Positions 43,657 through 53,268 of a stretch of 64,000 bases of DNA are shown here, in pieces. A program made the position numbers and the translations under genes. Below the pieces are notes generated by a model. It searched no databases, had not been told where the DNA came from, and saw nothing but the letters and a program-made list of their open reading frames with translations. Each line of letters begins with the position of its first letter. The first letter of the stretch is position 1. This DNA is from Planctomycetota bacterium (GTDB lineage Bacteria; Planctomycetota; UBA8742; UBA2392): positions 2,647,531-2,711,530 of the forward strand of contig JADKGX010000001.1 of assembly GCA_016722065.1 (NCBI GenBank), written 5' to 3'.

Positions 43657-45192
43657 ATGGCCAAAAAAACCAATGCCCTCACGCTGGATGGCGCCAGCCT
43701 GACCCTGGATGCCGTGGACCGCTTCGTTCATGGCGGCTTTGCCACGGTGGAAGTTTCCGCCGGGGCTCGAAAGGCCGTGCGCGCCGGCCGGGCCTTTGTC
43801 GAAAAGCTGCTGCGCAGCGGCAAGCCGGTTTATGGCGTCAACACCGGCTTTGGCAAGCTGGCCAGCGTGCGCATTCCGGATGCCGACCTGGACCAGTTGC
43901 AGTTGAACCTGATTCGCAGCCATGCCTGCGGCGTGGCCGAGGCGCTGCCGGAAAAGACCGTGCGGCTGGCGATTCTGCTGCGCCTGAACAGCTTGATTGC
44001 CGGCCATTCCGGCGTGCGCGAGGAAGTGATTGACGCCTTTCTGGCGCTGTTGCAATCGCCGGTCGTGCCCTGGGTGCCACGCAAGGGCAGCGTGGGCGCA
44101 TCAGGCGACCTGGCCCCGCTGGCCCACATTGCCTTGACGCTGCTGGGCGAAGGCAAGGCCTTCTATCGCGGCAAGTTGATCAAAGCCGCCGCGGCGCTCA
44201 AGAAGGCCGGTTTGAAGCCGGTCACGCTCAAGGCCAAGGAAGGTCTGGCGCTGATCAATGGCACGCAGATTATCCAGGCGATAGGGCTGCGCAGCATTTG
44301 CGACATGCGCCGCTGGATCAAGCTGTGCGATGCCGCCGCTGCCCTGACGCTGGAAAGCCTGCGCGGCAGCGACAGCCCCTTTGATGCGCGGGTGGCAAAG
44401 ATCCGCCCTCACCCCGGCCACGCGCTGGTCAGCCGCAACATGCTGGCCATGCTGCAGGGCAGCGAGATTCGCGAAAGCCACCGCGAGAACGACCCGCGCG
44501 TGCAGGATGCCTACAGCCTGCGCTGCGTGCCCCAGGTGCATGGTGCCTGCCGCGATGGCTTCAAGTTCGTACAGCAGATCTTTGAGCAAGAGTTGAACGC
44601 CGTCACGGACAACCCGCTGCTGTTTCCGGCCGATGGCGACGTGATCAGCGCCGGCAACTTTCACGGCCAGCCGCTAAGCCAGGCGCTGGATTTTCTGGCG
44701 ATCCTGATGAGTGAACTGGGCAGCATCAGTGAGCGGCGCACGGAACAGATGGTAAACCCCGACCTCAGCAACCTGCCGCCGTTTCTGGTTGAGGGCAGCG
44801 GCCTGAACAGCGGCTTGATGATCGCGCAGGTGGTGGCCGCAGCACTGGCCAGCGAAAACAAGATTCACAGCCACCCGGCCAGCGTCGACAGCATTCCGAC
44901 CAGCGCCAACAAGGAAGACCACGTCAGCATGGGCGTCACAGCAGCACTCAAGGCCGCCCACGTGTTGAACAACCTGAAGGACATCCTGAGTATCGAGCTG
45001 CTGGGCGGCCGCCTGGCGCTGGACTACCACAAGCCATTGAAAGCCGGCCGCGGCGTAGAGGGTATCGCCAGCGTGCTGAGAAAACACATCAAGCCGCTGA
45101 AACAGGACCGCACGCTGTACGAAGACTTCGCCATCATCCGCGAACTGGCCGATGGCGGCAGCTTCGACCATGTCCTGGCAACGCTTGAGTAG
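43657..45192 (+). CDS. hutH: Histidine ammonia-lyase
   Basis: HutH deaminates L-histidine to urocanate, the first step of histidine catabolism. The self-made MIO cofactor comes from Ala148-Ser149-Gly150 in GSVGASGDLAPLAH. Other family blocks: VYGVNTGFGKLA, LNLIRSHACGVA, GLALINGTQ, DAYSLRCVPQVHGA, PASVDSIPTSANKEDHVSMG. 511 residues is normal. ATG 43657 has AAGGT upstream. It is a single gene, divergent from the receiver-like gene; hutU and hutI are not in the window. Confidence 0.96.
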   Translation: MAKKTNALTLDGASLTLDAVDRFVHGGFATVEVSAGARKAVRAGRAFVEKLLRSGKPVYGVNTGFGKLASVRIPDADLDQLQLNLIRSHACGVAEALPEKTVRLAILLRLNSLIAGHSGVREEVIDAFLALLQSPVVPWVPRKGSVGASGDLAPLAHIALTLLGEGKAFYRGKLIKAAAALKKAGLKPVTLKAKEGLALINGTQIIQAIGLRSICDMRRWIKLCDAAAALTLESLRGSDSPFDARVAKIRPHPGHALVSRNMLAMLQGSEIRESHRENDPRVQDAYSLRCVPQVHGACRDGFKFVQQIFEQELNAVTDNPLLFPADGDVISAGNFHGQPLSQALDFLAILMSELGSISERRTEQMVNPDLSNLPPFLVEGSGLNSGLMIAQVVAAALASENKIHSHPASVDSIPTSANKEDHVSMGVTAALKAAHVLNNLKDILSIELLGGRLALDYHKPLKAGRGVEGIASVLRKHIKPLKQDRTLYEDFAIIRELADGGSFDHVLATLE

Positions 45193-45256
45193 GTCGGTGA
45201 TTTCCACAGCCTGCCCACGGGGCCGGGAATGTCGCTTGGCCTGATACACTTTGGCC

Positions 45257-45913
45257 ATGGTTGCCAAGGTTCCTTACAACCTTACCGACGACGTTTCGCT
45301 GGTCGTGCACCTGCTGGCAAAGCGGGTGCCGCAACTTGTCCATCTGCGGCCGGGACAGATCATTCACGGCATCACCCAGGCCCGCAACCGCAGCCGCTAT
45401 GGCGTGTTTGCGGAATGCCACGGCCTGCGCTTTCGGCATGGAAAACGCGAGCAACTGGCCGGTAAACATGCCTGGCTGTGGCCCGAAGTGCGCGTGCGCG
45501 GGCAGGAGATTCTCTATTACATCACCTACTACCTGCCGCGGTTTCTGGACCAGGTTCCGGCCCAGCGCCTGAACACGCTGGTGCATGAACTGTGGCATAT
45601 CTCGCCGCGTTTTGATGGCGACCTGCGCCGCTTTGCCGGCCGCAACGAGTTTCATGGCGGCAGCTTTGACCGCGAAGTAGATGCCCTGTGCCAGGCCGCG
45701 CTGGAACAACTGGATGTCGAGCGCTTTCCGTTCCTGCGCTGGTCTTTTGAGGAATTGGTCGAGCGTTTTGGCGGTGTTGTGGGCGCGCGCCTGCGGCGCT
45801 TCAAGCCACGCCGCGTGCACCCCTCGGAGATTCCAACCAGCCTGGCCGTGTCGCCGGGCCTGCCCCTGCTGCCGCGCCATGCGGGCAGCCAGAAGCAGTT
45901 GTTTGCATGGTGA
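45257..45913 (+). CDS. Putative zinc metallopeptidase (HExxH)
   Basis: 218 residues with LVHELWHISPRFDGDL: HELWH is an HExxH zinc motif, with a further conserved stretch RNEFHGGSFDREVD. A basic C-terminus (RRFKPRRVH) follows. The fold may resemble phage-type putative metallopeptidases. No signal peptide. ATG 45257 or TTG 45251. Single gene after hutH, 64 bases away; the substrate is unknown. Confidence 0.75.
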   Translation: MVAKVPYNLTDDVSLVVHLLAKRVPQLVHLRPGQIIHGITQARNRSRYGVFAECHGLRFRHGKREQLAGKHAWLWPEVRVRGQEILYYITYYLPRFLDQVPAQRLNTLVHELWHISPRFDGDLRRFAGRNEFHGGSFDREVDALCQAALEQLDVERFPFLRWSFEELVERFGGVVGARLRRFKPRRVHPSEIPTSLAVSPGLPLLPRHAGSQKQLFAW

Positions 45914-45952
45914 TCTGATGTCTGCCCGATCGCGCAGGGCAACTGCTTTGCC

Positions 45953-45981
45953 GCCAAGTTGCCAAGTTCGCCAAGTTGCCA
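45953..45981 (+). repeat. Short tandem repeat of GCCAAGTT
   Basis: About 3.4 copies of an 8-9 base unit, in the 201-base gap between the metallopeptidase and zinc-ribbon genes. Confidence 0.7.
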
Positions 45982-46114
45982 GGAACTGCTGATTGCTGAA
46001 TCCGCGCAATTGCACTCTGGGCCGTCAACCGTCCTTGGCCTGAGGATCTGGCCCCGGCTAATTTGCCTCACCCCTTTCACGGTTTGCCGCAAGCCCCTAG
46101 ACTCCCGCCCCGTC

Positions 46115-46852
46115 ATGGACGTCCTTGTTGAGTGCATCTGCGGCCGCAAATATCAGGTCGACCCGAAACAGGTCGATGAATTCCCCTGCGAAGCCTGCGG
46201 CCGCATACTGACTGTGCCGGAACCTGACCTTAGCGCCCGCCTGGACGCCCTGCGCCAGCGCATGGCACAAGGCGAACCCGGCATGCGCGAGGCCATGAAA
46301 GACGCCGCATCGCTGCACAACCCGCATGCCCTGCCGTTGCTGAAGGCCGGGGCCGAATCCGGCGTGCGTGAAGCCGTGAACACCGCCCTGTGCGGCCTGT
46401 GTGATTACCCGGGCCCGGGAACGGACCTGGTCAGGGAATGGATCGTCCAGGGGCGGCTTTCGGTGTCGCGGCTGGCCAGTTCGTTTCGCGAGTTAAAGTT
46501 CGACGGCGGCGCGCCGTTCATCTGTGCCATGGTGCGCGACCGCAGCCTGAAGGAAAACCAGATTGCCGAAGTCGCCGGTTACCTGGGCGATACCGGCACC
46601 CAAGAGGCGCTGGACACACTGGTGGCGGCGCGGCGCGACTTTCCGAACATGAGTTCGATTCTGGATGACGCCCTTAGCAAGCTGCGGCACCTGGACAAAA
46701 CCGCCGGCGGCGTGCCTGATGAAGCCAAGCGCATTCCCAACTCGCAGGGCCGCATGGGCGTGGATGCCGAACCCGCAAAAAAGGGCTGCATGGGCCTTTT
46801 GCTGGTTCTGGCGCTTGTGATCGCCGCAGTTGCGGCGGCGGTGTTGACATGA
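46115..46852 (+). CDS. Zinc-ribbon protein with helical repeats and C-terminal membrane helix
   Basis: 245 residues. The N-terminus has a treble-clef-like zinc site (ECICGRKYQVD and FPCEACGRILTV: CxC...CxxC). HEAT-like helical repeats follow (LPLLKAGAESGVREAVNTAL; IAEVAGYLGDTGTQEALDTL). A C-terminal helix (GLLLVLALVIAAVAAAVL) anchors it in the membrane, with a basic loop before. It overlaps the next gene by ATGA. Function unknown. Confidence 0.8.
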   Translation: MDVLVECICGRKYQVDPKQVDEFPCEACGRILTVPEPDLSARLDALRQRMAQGEPGMREAMKDAASLHNPHALPLLKAGAESGVREAVNTALCGLCDYPGPGTDLVREWIVQGRLSVSRLASSFRELKFDGGAPFICAMVRDRSLKENQIAEVAGYLGDTGTQEALDTLVAARRDFPNMSSILDDALSKLRHLDKTAGGVPDEAKRIPNSQGRMGVDAEPAKKGCMGLLLVLALVIAAVAAAVLT

Positions 46853-49149
46853 AACGTGCCCTTGCCCTGCTGGCGGTGATTGTGCTGCTGGCCCTTTGCG
46901 GCTGCGACGACGTGCGCCGCGACGCCTTTGGCGGCCTGCTTGGCACGGTGGGTTACCCGCCGATTGCTGACTGTGAAGTCGATCTGTACGACGGCATTCA
47001 GTTTCAAAGCCTGGACAGCACAGCCGGGCTGATTCGCAAAACCCGCACCGATGCCGCCGGCCGCTTTGCCGTCGAGTTTGACGACAGCTACCTGGGCCGC
47101 CCGATCATTGCCGTGGCGCGCCCCGGGCCCACGGCCATGTACCGCGATTTTGGGGCGACCGGCACGCCCGATATCGCCTTTGACGCACCGCACCAGCCCT
47201 GGGTGGGCGTGCTGGACGAATGGCTGGGCGGCGAAGACACCGTCACCATCAACCCGATCACCACCATGGCTTTTCACGCGCTGATGCGCCTGCCAATCAC
47301 AGAAGTCGGCCCCGGCGCGTTGCGCTTTGACCGCGAGGTCGTGCAGACCACCCACAGCGCCCTGGCCGCCAACTTTGGTTTTCGCAGCGACCCGGCTGCA
47401 GAACTGCCGGCGCCACCGGGCGGCCCGCTGTTTGTGCCCGTGACCGCCAACTACCTGGAAAACAACGACCGCGCCACGGCCTATACCTATGCCTGCCTGC
47501 AACTGGCCAAGGCCGCCAACGACTTTGCCGCAACCTCCGCCGGTGCCGACAACGCCCTCGATTTCTATGAAGCCCTGTTTGCGGATGCACAGGATGGCGC
47601 CCTGGACGGCCAGTACTTTGGCCAGGCCCAAGCTTTTCTGAACCAGGTTCCGTCTGTGGTAGGGCGCGATGTTGACGGCGCAAGCCGGCTGCTGCGCTGG
47701 ATTGCCACCGTGCCCTTGAACGCCACCGAGCAAGGCTACGCCGGCACTGTGCGCGGCGGGGTGTTTGACCCGCTGCCCAGCTTCATGCTGGCCTTGCAGG
47801 CCGATGCCACGGGCGCGGCGCGTCCGATGCGCATCGACAGCATTGACGTGTGGAACTTTCCGTTCAGTGGCAACGTGGAACTGACGATTCGCGGGGCCGG
47901 CATGCGCCGCAGCGACAACTTTCTGGTGCGCAGCTTTGATGCCTTCAACGATAGCTTCACCGTGGACCGTGATTCCGTGGGCGTGGACGGGCAGTTCAAC
48001 TTTCAAAGCGACACCGAGTTGCGCGTGCGGTTGCCGGATTTTGGCGTAACCACCAAGGCCGTGGCCAACGGGCTGCGCGTGCCCACCGGCGTCAACTTCC
48101 GGCGTTTGAGCCTGGAGATTTTGAACCGGCCCGAGTACGAAAAGTTGCCGCGCCAGGCCCGTTACATTCTGACCGACAACGCCCGCGTAACCACACGCAC
48201 GGAACCGCTGCTGGTACACGCCGCGATTGGCCGTGTGGATGCACCAGGCGGCTTTGCCCCGGCCACGGGTTCCAACAACGTCTATCCGGCGGCCAAGGAC
48301 CCCGGCGCGCTGGTGATTGGCACCGACCAGGTCTATGAGCTGGCACTGCGCGTGGCCAACCCTTCGGTGGATACGTTCAACGGGCTTACGCTGGACCTGG
48401 CGGCCACGACGCTGCTGCAGCTTGGCAACCCGGTGGTGCTGGACCAGTTCAGTGGTACCGCCACGGGCCGGGCATTCATTCTGCCTGACACGTTGCCTTC
48501 GACCAACCTGGCCCCGGGCGGGGTGGTCACGCTGGCCTATCGCTTTGTGTTTCTGGACAGCGCCATTCCGGCCGATCTGGCGGCAGGCGCTGATATCACG
48601 CTGACACCCGTGCTGACTGCCACCAGCAGCGGCGCCGGCACGCCCACAGTAACCACCAACGACGTGACGGATTTTACCCGGCCTGTGCACGTGGCGCCCG
48701 TGATCGAGGCCCAGACTGCGCAATTGACCACGCTGGCGATCACGCTGCCTGCCACCGTAACGGAAGGCACGGGCTTTGACCTGGACCTGGCGCTCACCAG
48801 CGGGCCGCTTTCGGGCGGCTTGCAGCGAGACCTGCGCGTCGAAACGCTGGATCTGGTCATCACCTTTGACGGCACGACCACGCTGCTGCACCTGGGCGAT
48901 GCCTTCTTTGCAGGCCCCGGCGGCGCAGACACGACCTTTGAATCCTGCACGCTGGTCGCCACCGGTGGCACGGCCTTGCCGGTGCTGCTGACCAACGTGG
49001 GCAATAGCCAGACGCTGCGCCTGCACATAGGCACCACGGTGGGGCACCTGGGGGCATTCAGTGTTACAGCCACGGCCACGGGGCGTGATGTTGCGTCAGG
49101 CATGCAGACCACGGCGGCCGACGCGGCGGCCACAAGCGTGACGCCCTGA
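46849..49149 (+). CDS. Large secreted lipoprotein of unknown function
   Basis: 766 residues. The signal ends LALCGC (lipobox). An N-terminal carboxypeptidase-regulatory-like segment (TRTDAAGRFAVEFDDSYLGR) is followed by a mostly helical block and several beta domains (GNVELTIRGAGMRRSDNFLV; NTFNGLTLDLAATTLLQ-like DTFNGLTLDLAATTLLQLG). ATG 46849 overlaps the preceding stop. It probably works with the zinc-ribbon protein at the envelope, since translation is coupled; a recognisable catalytic motif is absent. Confidence 0.8.
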   Translation: MKRALALLAVIVLLALCGCDDVRRDAFGGLLGTVGYPPIADCEVDLYDGIQFQSLDSTAGLIRKTRTDAAGRFAVEFDDSYLGRPIIAVARPGPTAMYRDFGATGTPDIAFDAPHQPWVGVLDEWLGGEDTVTINPITTMAFHALMRLPITEVGPGALRFDREVVQTTHSALAANFGFRSDPAAELPAPPGGPLFVPVTANYLENNDRATAYTYACLQLAKAANDFAATSAGADNALDFYEALFADAQDGALDGQYFGQAQAFLNQVPSVVGRDVDGASRLLRWIATVPLNATEQGYAGTVRGGVFDPLPSFMLALQADATGAARPMRIDSIDVWNFPFSGNVELTIRGAGMRRSDNFLVRSFDAFNDSFTVDRDSVGVDGQFNFQSDTELRVRLPDFGVTTKAVANGLRVPTGVNFRRLSLEILNRPEYEKLPRQARYILTDNARVTTRTEPLLVHAAIGRVDAPGGFAPATGSNNVYPAAKDPGALVIGTDQVYELALRVANPSVDTFNGLTLDLAATTLLQLGNPVVLDQFSGTATGRAFILPDTLPSTNLAPGGVVTLAYRFVFLDSAIPADLAAGADITLTPVLTATSSGAGTPTVTTNDVTDFTRPVHVAPVIEAQTAQLTTLAITLPATVTEGTGFDLDLALTSGPLSGGLQRDLRVETLDLVITFDGTTTLLHLGDAFFAGPGGADTTFESCTLVATGGTALPVLLTNVGNSQTLRLHIGTTVGHLGAFSVTATATGRDVASGMQTTAADAAATSVTP

Positions 49150-49161
49150 TAGACTTGGTGC

Positions 49162-50445
49162 GTGAACACGCCACGGCAACAACTGCTGGATGCACTGCAA
49201 CTTTACCAGGCGGGCGATCTGCCGCGCGCGTTGATGCTGCTGGAAGCACTGGACATCGACAGCCTGCCCGCAGAAATCCAACTTGAGGCGAACTACCTGT
49301 GGGGCGTGGTGTTGTCGCGGCGCGGCGACCCGCTGGAGGCCGCCCATCGCTTTCAACTGTGCGTGCGCCAGAACCAGCGTTTCTTTCCGGCGCTGGATGC
49401 CTGGGGCAACGTGCTGGCCGGCATTGGCGATGCACGCGGCGCGATTGAAAAATACAAGCGCGCGCTGGCCGTGGCCGGGCCGCAGCAATCGGCCCACGTG
49501 CTTTTCAACTACGGCACCGTGCTGCTGCGCAATGGCTATACGCTGCGGGCGTTGCGCAAGTTCCGGGAGGCCTTTCGGCGCAACCCCAACAACGCCGATG
49601 CCGCCTACATGACCGGCATCTGTTTTCTGAACCTCAAGCGGCCCCAGGGTGCCCAGAAGTGGCTGTCTGAGGCGCTGGCCCTGCAGCCTGCGTTGGCACG
49701 CAACCACACGGCCATGGGCAACGCGCTGTTTTTGGGCCGCCACGACGCGCGGGCTTTTGCGGCGTTTGCGCGGGCGCTGGAGATCACACCGTCCTTTCAC
49801 GACGCCTGGTACAACTGGTCCTCGGCACTGGCTGCGCGTGCGGATTACGCCGGCGCGATTGGCAAGGTCAAGCAAGGCCTGGCGCATCACCCGCGCAGCT
49901 TTGAACTGCTTACCCAGCAGGTGTTCTGCCTGCGCCAGATGGGCGCCTATGACGCCGCGCTGGCCGCCATTGGCAAGACCCGAAACCTGCTGCGCGAAGC
50001 CGAAAGCCCCGACCGCGCCCCGCACTTTGCCGACCTGCTGGCCGCCAACGAGGCCGCCGTGCTGCGCGCCCTGGGCCGTGCCCGCCAGGCCAGGGCGGCG
50101 CTGCTGGCGCAGCTGCGCCAGTCGCCAGGCGCCTGCCCCAACGCGCTGGCGGAACTGCGCTATCACGACACCCGGGCCCTGCCCCGCGCCCGGCGCTTTG
50201 AACTTACGGTGAACGTGCAGCCGGTCACCGAGGCGACCATGGAAGAAGACGGCGACCGGCCCCAGAAGTACGTGCGTACCTATTGGGTGATTGCAGCCAG
50301 CATCAAGGACGCGCGCCGCCTGGTGCGTGAGATGGAACCGCAGGATGCCACAGTGCGCTTTGACCCGCAGGTGAACCTGCTGGAACACCACGACAACGCC
50401 GACCAGGGCGTCACGGAACGCACACCAGCGATGTCCGCCGATTGA
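49162..50445 (+). CDS. TPR protein
   Basis: GTG 49162 starts a 427-residue all-helical protein with TPR-like units (LLDALQLYQAGDLPRALMLL; GDARGAIEKYKRALAVAGPQ; RALRKFREAFRRNPNNADAA; ARAFAAFARALEITPSFHDA). The C-terminal ~60 residues (LRYHDTRALPRARRFELTV and onward) form a small domain beyond the repeats. No signal peptide. It follows the lipoprotein gene by 12 bases and may be co-transcribed. A scaffold or assembly role is typical for TPRs. Confidence 0.85.
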   Translation: MNTPRQQLLDALQLYQAGDLPRALMLLEALDIDSLPAEIQLEANYLWGVVLSRRGDPLEAAHRFQLCVRQNQRFFPALDAWGNVLAGIGDARGAIEKYKRALAVAGPQQSAHVLFNYGTVLLRNGYTLRALRKFREAFRRNPNNADAAYMTGICFLNLKRPQGAQKWLSEALALQPALARNHTAMGNALFLGRHDARAFAAFARALEITPSFHDAWYNWSSALAARADYAGAIGKVKQGLAHHPRSFELLTQQVFCLRQMGAYDAALAAIGKTRNLLREAESPDRAPHFADLLAANEAAVLRALGRARQARAALLAQLRQSPGACPNALAELRYHDTRALPRARRFELTVNVQPVTEATMEEDGDRPQKYVRTYWVIAASIKDARRLVREMEPQDATVRFDPQVNLLEHHDNADQGVTERTPAMSAD

Positions 50446-50512
50446 GGACCCCCTGGCGCGCCTTGCCAACACCATTTCCGCCCGTGGGAATTGGTTTCTA
50501 TAACGGTGCGCC

Positions 50513-51442
50513 ATGGCAGGACTGTTCTGGTCTTTTTCACACCGGCCCTATGTCACCTTGTTCCTGCTGGCGTTTCTGACGCTGAGCTGGCTTGAGCAGG
50601 GGCGTTTGCGCACGTTGATCTGGCTGGTCACGGGCTATCTGGTCGCACTGGGCGCGGAATACCTCAGCATCAACCATGGCGTGCCCTTTGGTTACTACGT
50701 GTATCACTACGACGTGCTGGAAAACGACCTGCTGGTGGCCGGCGTGCCTTTCTTTGACAGCCTTTCGTTTGCCTTTCTCAGTTACGTCAGCTTTTCCTTC
50801 GCCCAGCATTTTCTGGCGCCGCTGCATGGGCACGGCTTGAACGTGCAGCGGGTCGCCACGCGGAGGATTCGAAACTCCAGCTCGGTGCTGTTTCTGGGCG
50901 CCTGCCTGATGGTGGTGATTGACCTGATTGTCGACCCCGTGGCGCACCACGGCCGGCACTGGTTTCTGGGCGATATCTACCACTATCCGGTGCCAGGTAA
51001 TCACTTTGATGTGCCGCTGGCCAACTATGCAGGCTGGTTCGTCGTGGGCTGGCTGACCATCCTGTTGAACCAGCGCATCGACGGCTGGCTTTCCGGTCGC
51101 GATTACCGCGCGGGCCGGCAACTGCGCCTGCTGCATGTTCCTGCCAAGGGCTTGTTTGCGCCGCTGTTCTGGGCCGGCATCGTGATCTTTCAACTTGGCG
51201 TCACGGCCTGGCTGGGCTGGGGCTATGACCTGGCCGGGGTGGATGGCGACGCGGCCTACCGTGCGGCCTGGCAAAAAGGCCTGCGCACGCAGTTCTTGTG
51301 CGGGTGCTTTGTGGTGGGGCCGATCCTGCTGCTAGCTGCATTGCAGTTGGCCCGCCAGGGGCGTGAACCGACCAAGGACCTGTTGGAAACCTGGCAAGAC
51401 GAAAACCCCGGCGCAACCGGCCCCAAGCCAAAAGCCACCTGA
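50513..51442 (+). CDS. Carotenoid biosynthesis protein, CruF/DUF422-like
   Basis: 309 residues with seven or eight membrane helices. It shows family features: GAEYLSINHGVPFGYYVYH, a conserved VDPVAHHGRHWFLG (D-x-x-x-D-P-V) and the C-terminal PLANYAGWFVVGW, which are characteristic of C50-carotenoid and 1',2'-hydratase (CruF) proteins. The enzyme would modify the end of a linear carotenoid. No other carotenoid genes are nearby, so the product class is inferred. ATG 50513. Confidence 0.85.
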   Translation: MAGLFWSFSHRPYVTLFLLAFLTLSWLEQGRLRTLIWLVTGYLVALGAEYLSINHGVPFGYYVYHYDVLENDLLVAGVPFFDSLSFAFLSYVSFSFAQHFLAPLHGHGLNVQRVATRRIRNSSSVLFLGACLMVVIDLIVDPVAHHGRHWFLGDIYHYPVPGNHFDVPLANYAGWFVVGWLTILLNQRIDGWLSGRDYRAGRQLRLLHVPAKGLFAPLFWAGIVIFQLGVTAWLGWGYDLAGVDGDAAYRAAWQKGLRTQFLCGCFVVGPILLLAALQLARQGREPTKDLLETWQDENPGATGPKPKAT

Positions 51443-51755
51443 TCGCGAGGGCGCCGCGCCTGGAACGGCATGGAAATCACGATGGGTCAGATTCGCCCTT
51501 CCAGGGTGCCGTCGCCCCCAGCCTTGCGGCTGGGGCTGAGATGGCGGGTGGGTTTGTTCGCTGCTGGGGCCGTCTCTCAGCTAGCCGGGTATGCCACTGC
51601 GCGCCCAATCGGCTGGCGGCGCACTTATCCAGAAAATGCAAGGTTCGATGCATCTTTTCGGAACTTGGCGGGGGTGAATTCCGTCCTTTGCCTGGCCCCT
51701 TCGTTTCTATACTGAGACAGTGTCAAGTTTGGGGCGTTCAGCTTTCGGGGGGCAT
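51443..51755. other. Intergenic region with hairpin copy F and a possible promoter
   Basis: 313 bases before the alpha/beta hydrolase gene. They hold the dispersed hairpin copy F (51508-51540) and a TATACT near 51708-51713 that could be a -10 element with a weak -35. Nothing else is visible. Confidence 0.5.
51508..51540 (-). repeat. Dispersed GNRA-loop hairpin, copy F
   Basis: Same orientation as copy E. Minus-strand stem GCCCCAGCC/GGCTGGGGGC, loop GCAA, followed by GACGGCA. Confidence 0.7.
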
Positions 51756-53243
51756 ATGCTCAAACAGCTTCGCATTGCGGCCGCTTGCCTTGCGGCCCTT
51801 TTGATCGCCACGGCCGCACTGGCCCAGGACGAAGAACCAGCACCGGAACCCGGCAAGGCCGTGCGCGACCGCACCGCCGCCGACGTTGCCCTGCTGCTTC
51901 CCCAGCGCGGGCTGGGCGGCAGCGAGAAAGCCAGCCTGGACGGCGAACCGGGCACACCCAAGGCGGTAAAGATCGAATCTGAGGGCGAAGGCGCAGACAA
52001 GCTCAAGGGCTATGTCGCCACGCCGCCGGTGATGGACAAAGCCCGCAAGCACGCCCTGGTGTTTGCCTTTGCCGGCAGCGGCGACGAAGACACGCAGGCG
52101 GACCTCAAGCGCGTGCTGGCGCTTTCGCAGGGCCGCGACCCGTTGATTGTCTGCGCCCTGCAATACCGCGCCGCCAAAGACATGGGCAACGGGTTTGTGA
52201 TGCTTGAAAAAGTCGCCAAGAATGAAGTCATCCAGGCCGGCTACCTGTGGTTGCTCAAGAAGGTCATGAAGGATTATCCCGTTGACCCGCAGCGTGTGTT
52301 TCTGCTGGGTGCCAGCGGCGGCGACGACGAAGCCGTGGAATGGTCCAGCGCGCTGTGGCAGGCCGAGCCCGATAGCTATCCGTTTCGGGCGATTCTGCTG
52401 GACGGCCTGGTGATTGCCAAACCGGCCGATCTTGCGCCCGTGCCGATGGTGCTGTGTGTGGACGCCGACCTGGCCAAAATGAACGCCAAGTTCGGCGGCA
52501 AGGTCTCTCCAAAGGCAGTGGTCAACCAGTTGATGGCCGGCGGCATTCCCTGCCAGTACCACGAATACGCCTATCAGATGATGGCCGACAGCCAGCGCTG
52601 GCAGTTCATTCTGCGCGACGCAATACACACCCTGGGCGGCCCCGGCGCGCGTGAATACGCCGACCAGCGCCCGGTGATTGGCGTGGTTGCGCCCTCCGAT
52701 GCTGTGCCCTTTGCCGACAACAACGCAGACCCCGTGGTGGCGGAAATCGTCTCCATTGCCAAAGCTGAAGAATGGGCCCGCGCCTTCAAGCGCCTGAGTG
52801 ACTACCTGGCCGACAAATCGATCAAGGCCAAGGACAAAAAGGCCGTGCAGGACTTCCAAAAGGAATGGGACAAATACGTAAAGGCAGAAGTAGAGCGCCT
52901 GAACAAGAGCATTGAAACCAGCATCAAGGCTGAGGCCTGGGCGCACAGCCTGCACCGCGCGCGGCTGGCCGCGATGGTGGAGGCTTTCAAGAACGAAAAG
53001 TGGATGGCCGGCAAGCCCTATGCCGCGAACCTGGAAAAGCTCAAGACCTATCCGCCGGCCGTGCGCGACAACCAGCGCCGCGAAAAGGTACTCGAGGCCG
53101 TGCGCAAGGAACTGGCCAATGACCGCGCCGGCGCAAAGGCCATCTACCAGGAACTCGCCAAGCAGAAAACCCAGGACGGCGGCTACAGCGACTGGCCCCG
53201 CGCCGCAGAGTATCGCTTGAGCTGGTGGGAAGAAGTCGAGTAG
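51756..53243 (+). CDS. Secreted alpha/beta hydrolase-like protein
   Basis: 495 residues. A GGGGGG run lies just upstream of ATG 51756. A signal peptide (MLKQLRIAAACLAALLIATA) is cleaved near ALAQD. The N-terminal half shows alpha/beta-hydrolase features: KHALVFAFAGSGDEDTQADL, PQRVFLLGASGGDDEAVEW (nucleophile Ser in the GASGG elbow) and PVPMVLCVDADLAKMN. The C-terminal ~190 residues are a charged helical region with a possible coiled coil (KDKKAVQDFQKEWDKYVKAE). Activity is probably esterase-like but the acid and His are not assigned. It is followed by a strong hairpin and a second secreted hydrolase. Confidence 0.75.
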   Translation: MLKQLRIAAACLAALLIATAALAQDEEPAPEPGKAVRDRTAADVALLLPQRGLGGSEKASLDGEPGTPKAVKIESEGEGADKLKGYVATPPVMDKARKHALVFAFAGSGDEDTQADLKRVLALSQGRDPLIVCALQYRAAKDMGNGFVMLEKVAKNEVIQAGYLWLLKKVMKDYPVDPQRVFLLGASGGDDEAVEWSSALWQAEPDSYPFRAILLDGLVIAKPADLAPVPMVLCVDADLAKMNAKFGGKVSPKAVVNQLMAGGIPCQYHEYAYQMMADSQRWQFILRDAIHTLGGPGAREYADQRPVIGVVAPSDAVPFADNNADPVVAEIVSIAKAEEWARAFKRLSDYLADKSIKAKDKKAVQDFQKEWDKYVKAEVERLNKSIETSIKAEAWAHSLHRARLAAMVEAFKNEKWMAGKPYAANLEKLKTYPPAVRDNQRREKVLEAVRKELANDRAGAKAIYQELAKQKTQDGGYSDWPRAAEYRLSWWEEVE

Positions 53244-53268
53244 GCACCATTTCCTGCCCCGCATGCCG

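Noticed and set aside
46579..49047. An ~820-codon open frame on the minus strand.
   Set aside because: It lies wholly opposite the zinc-ribbon and lipoprotein genes, whose plus-strand products have a lipobox, a zinc site and coupled starts; the minus-strand frame is an artefact of GC bias.
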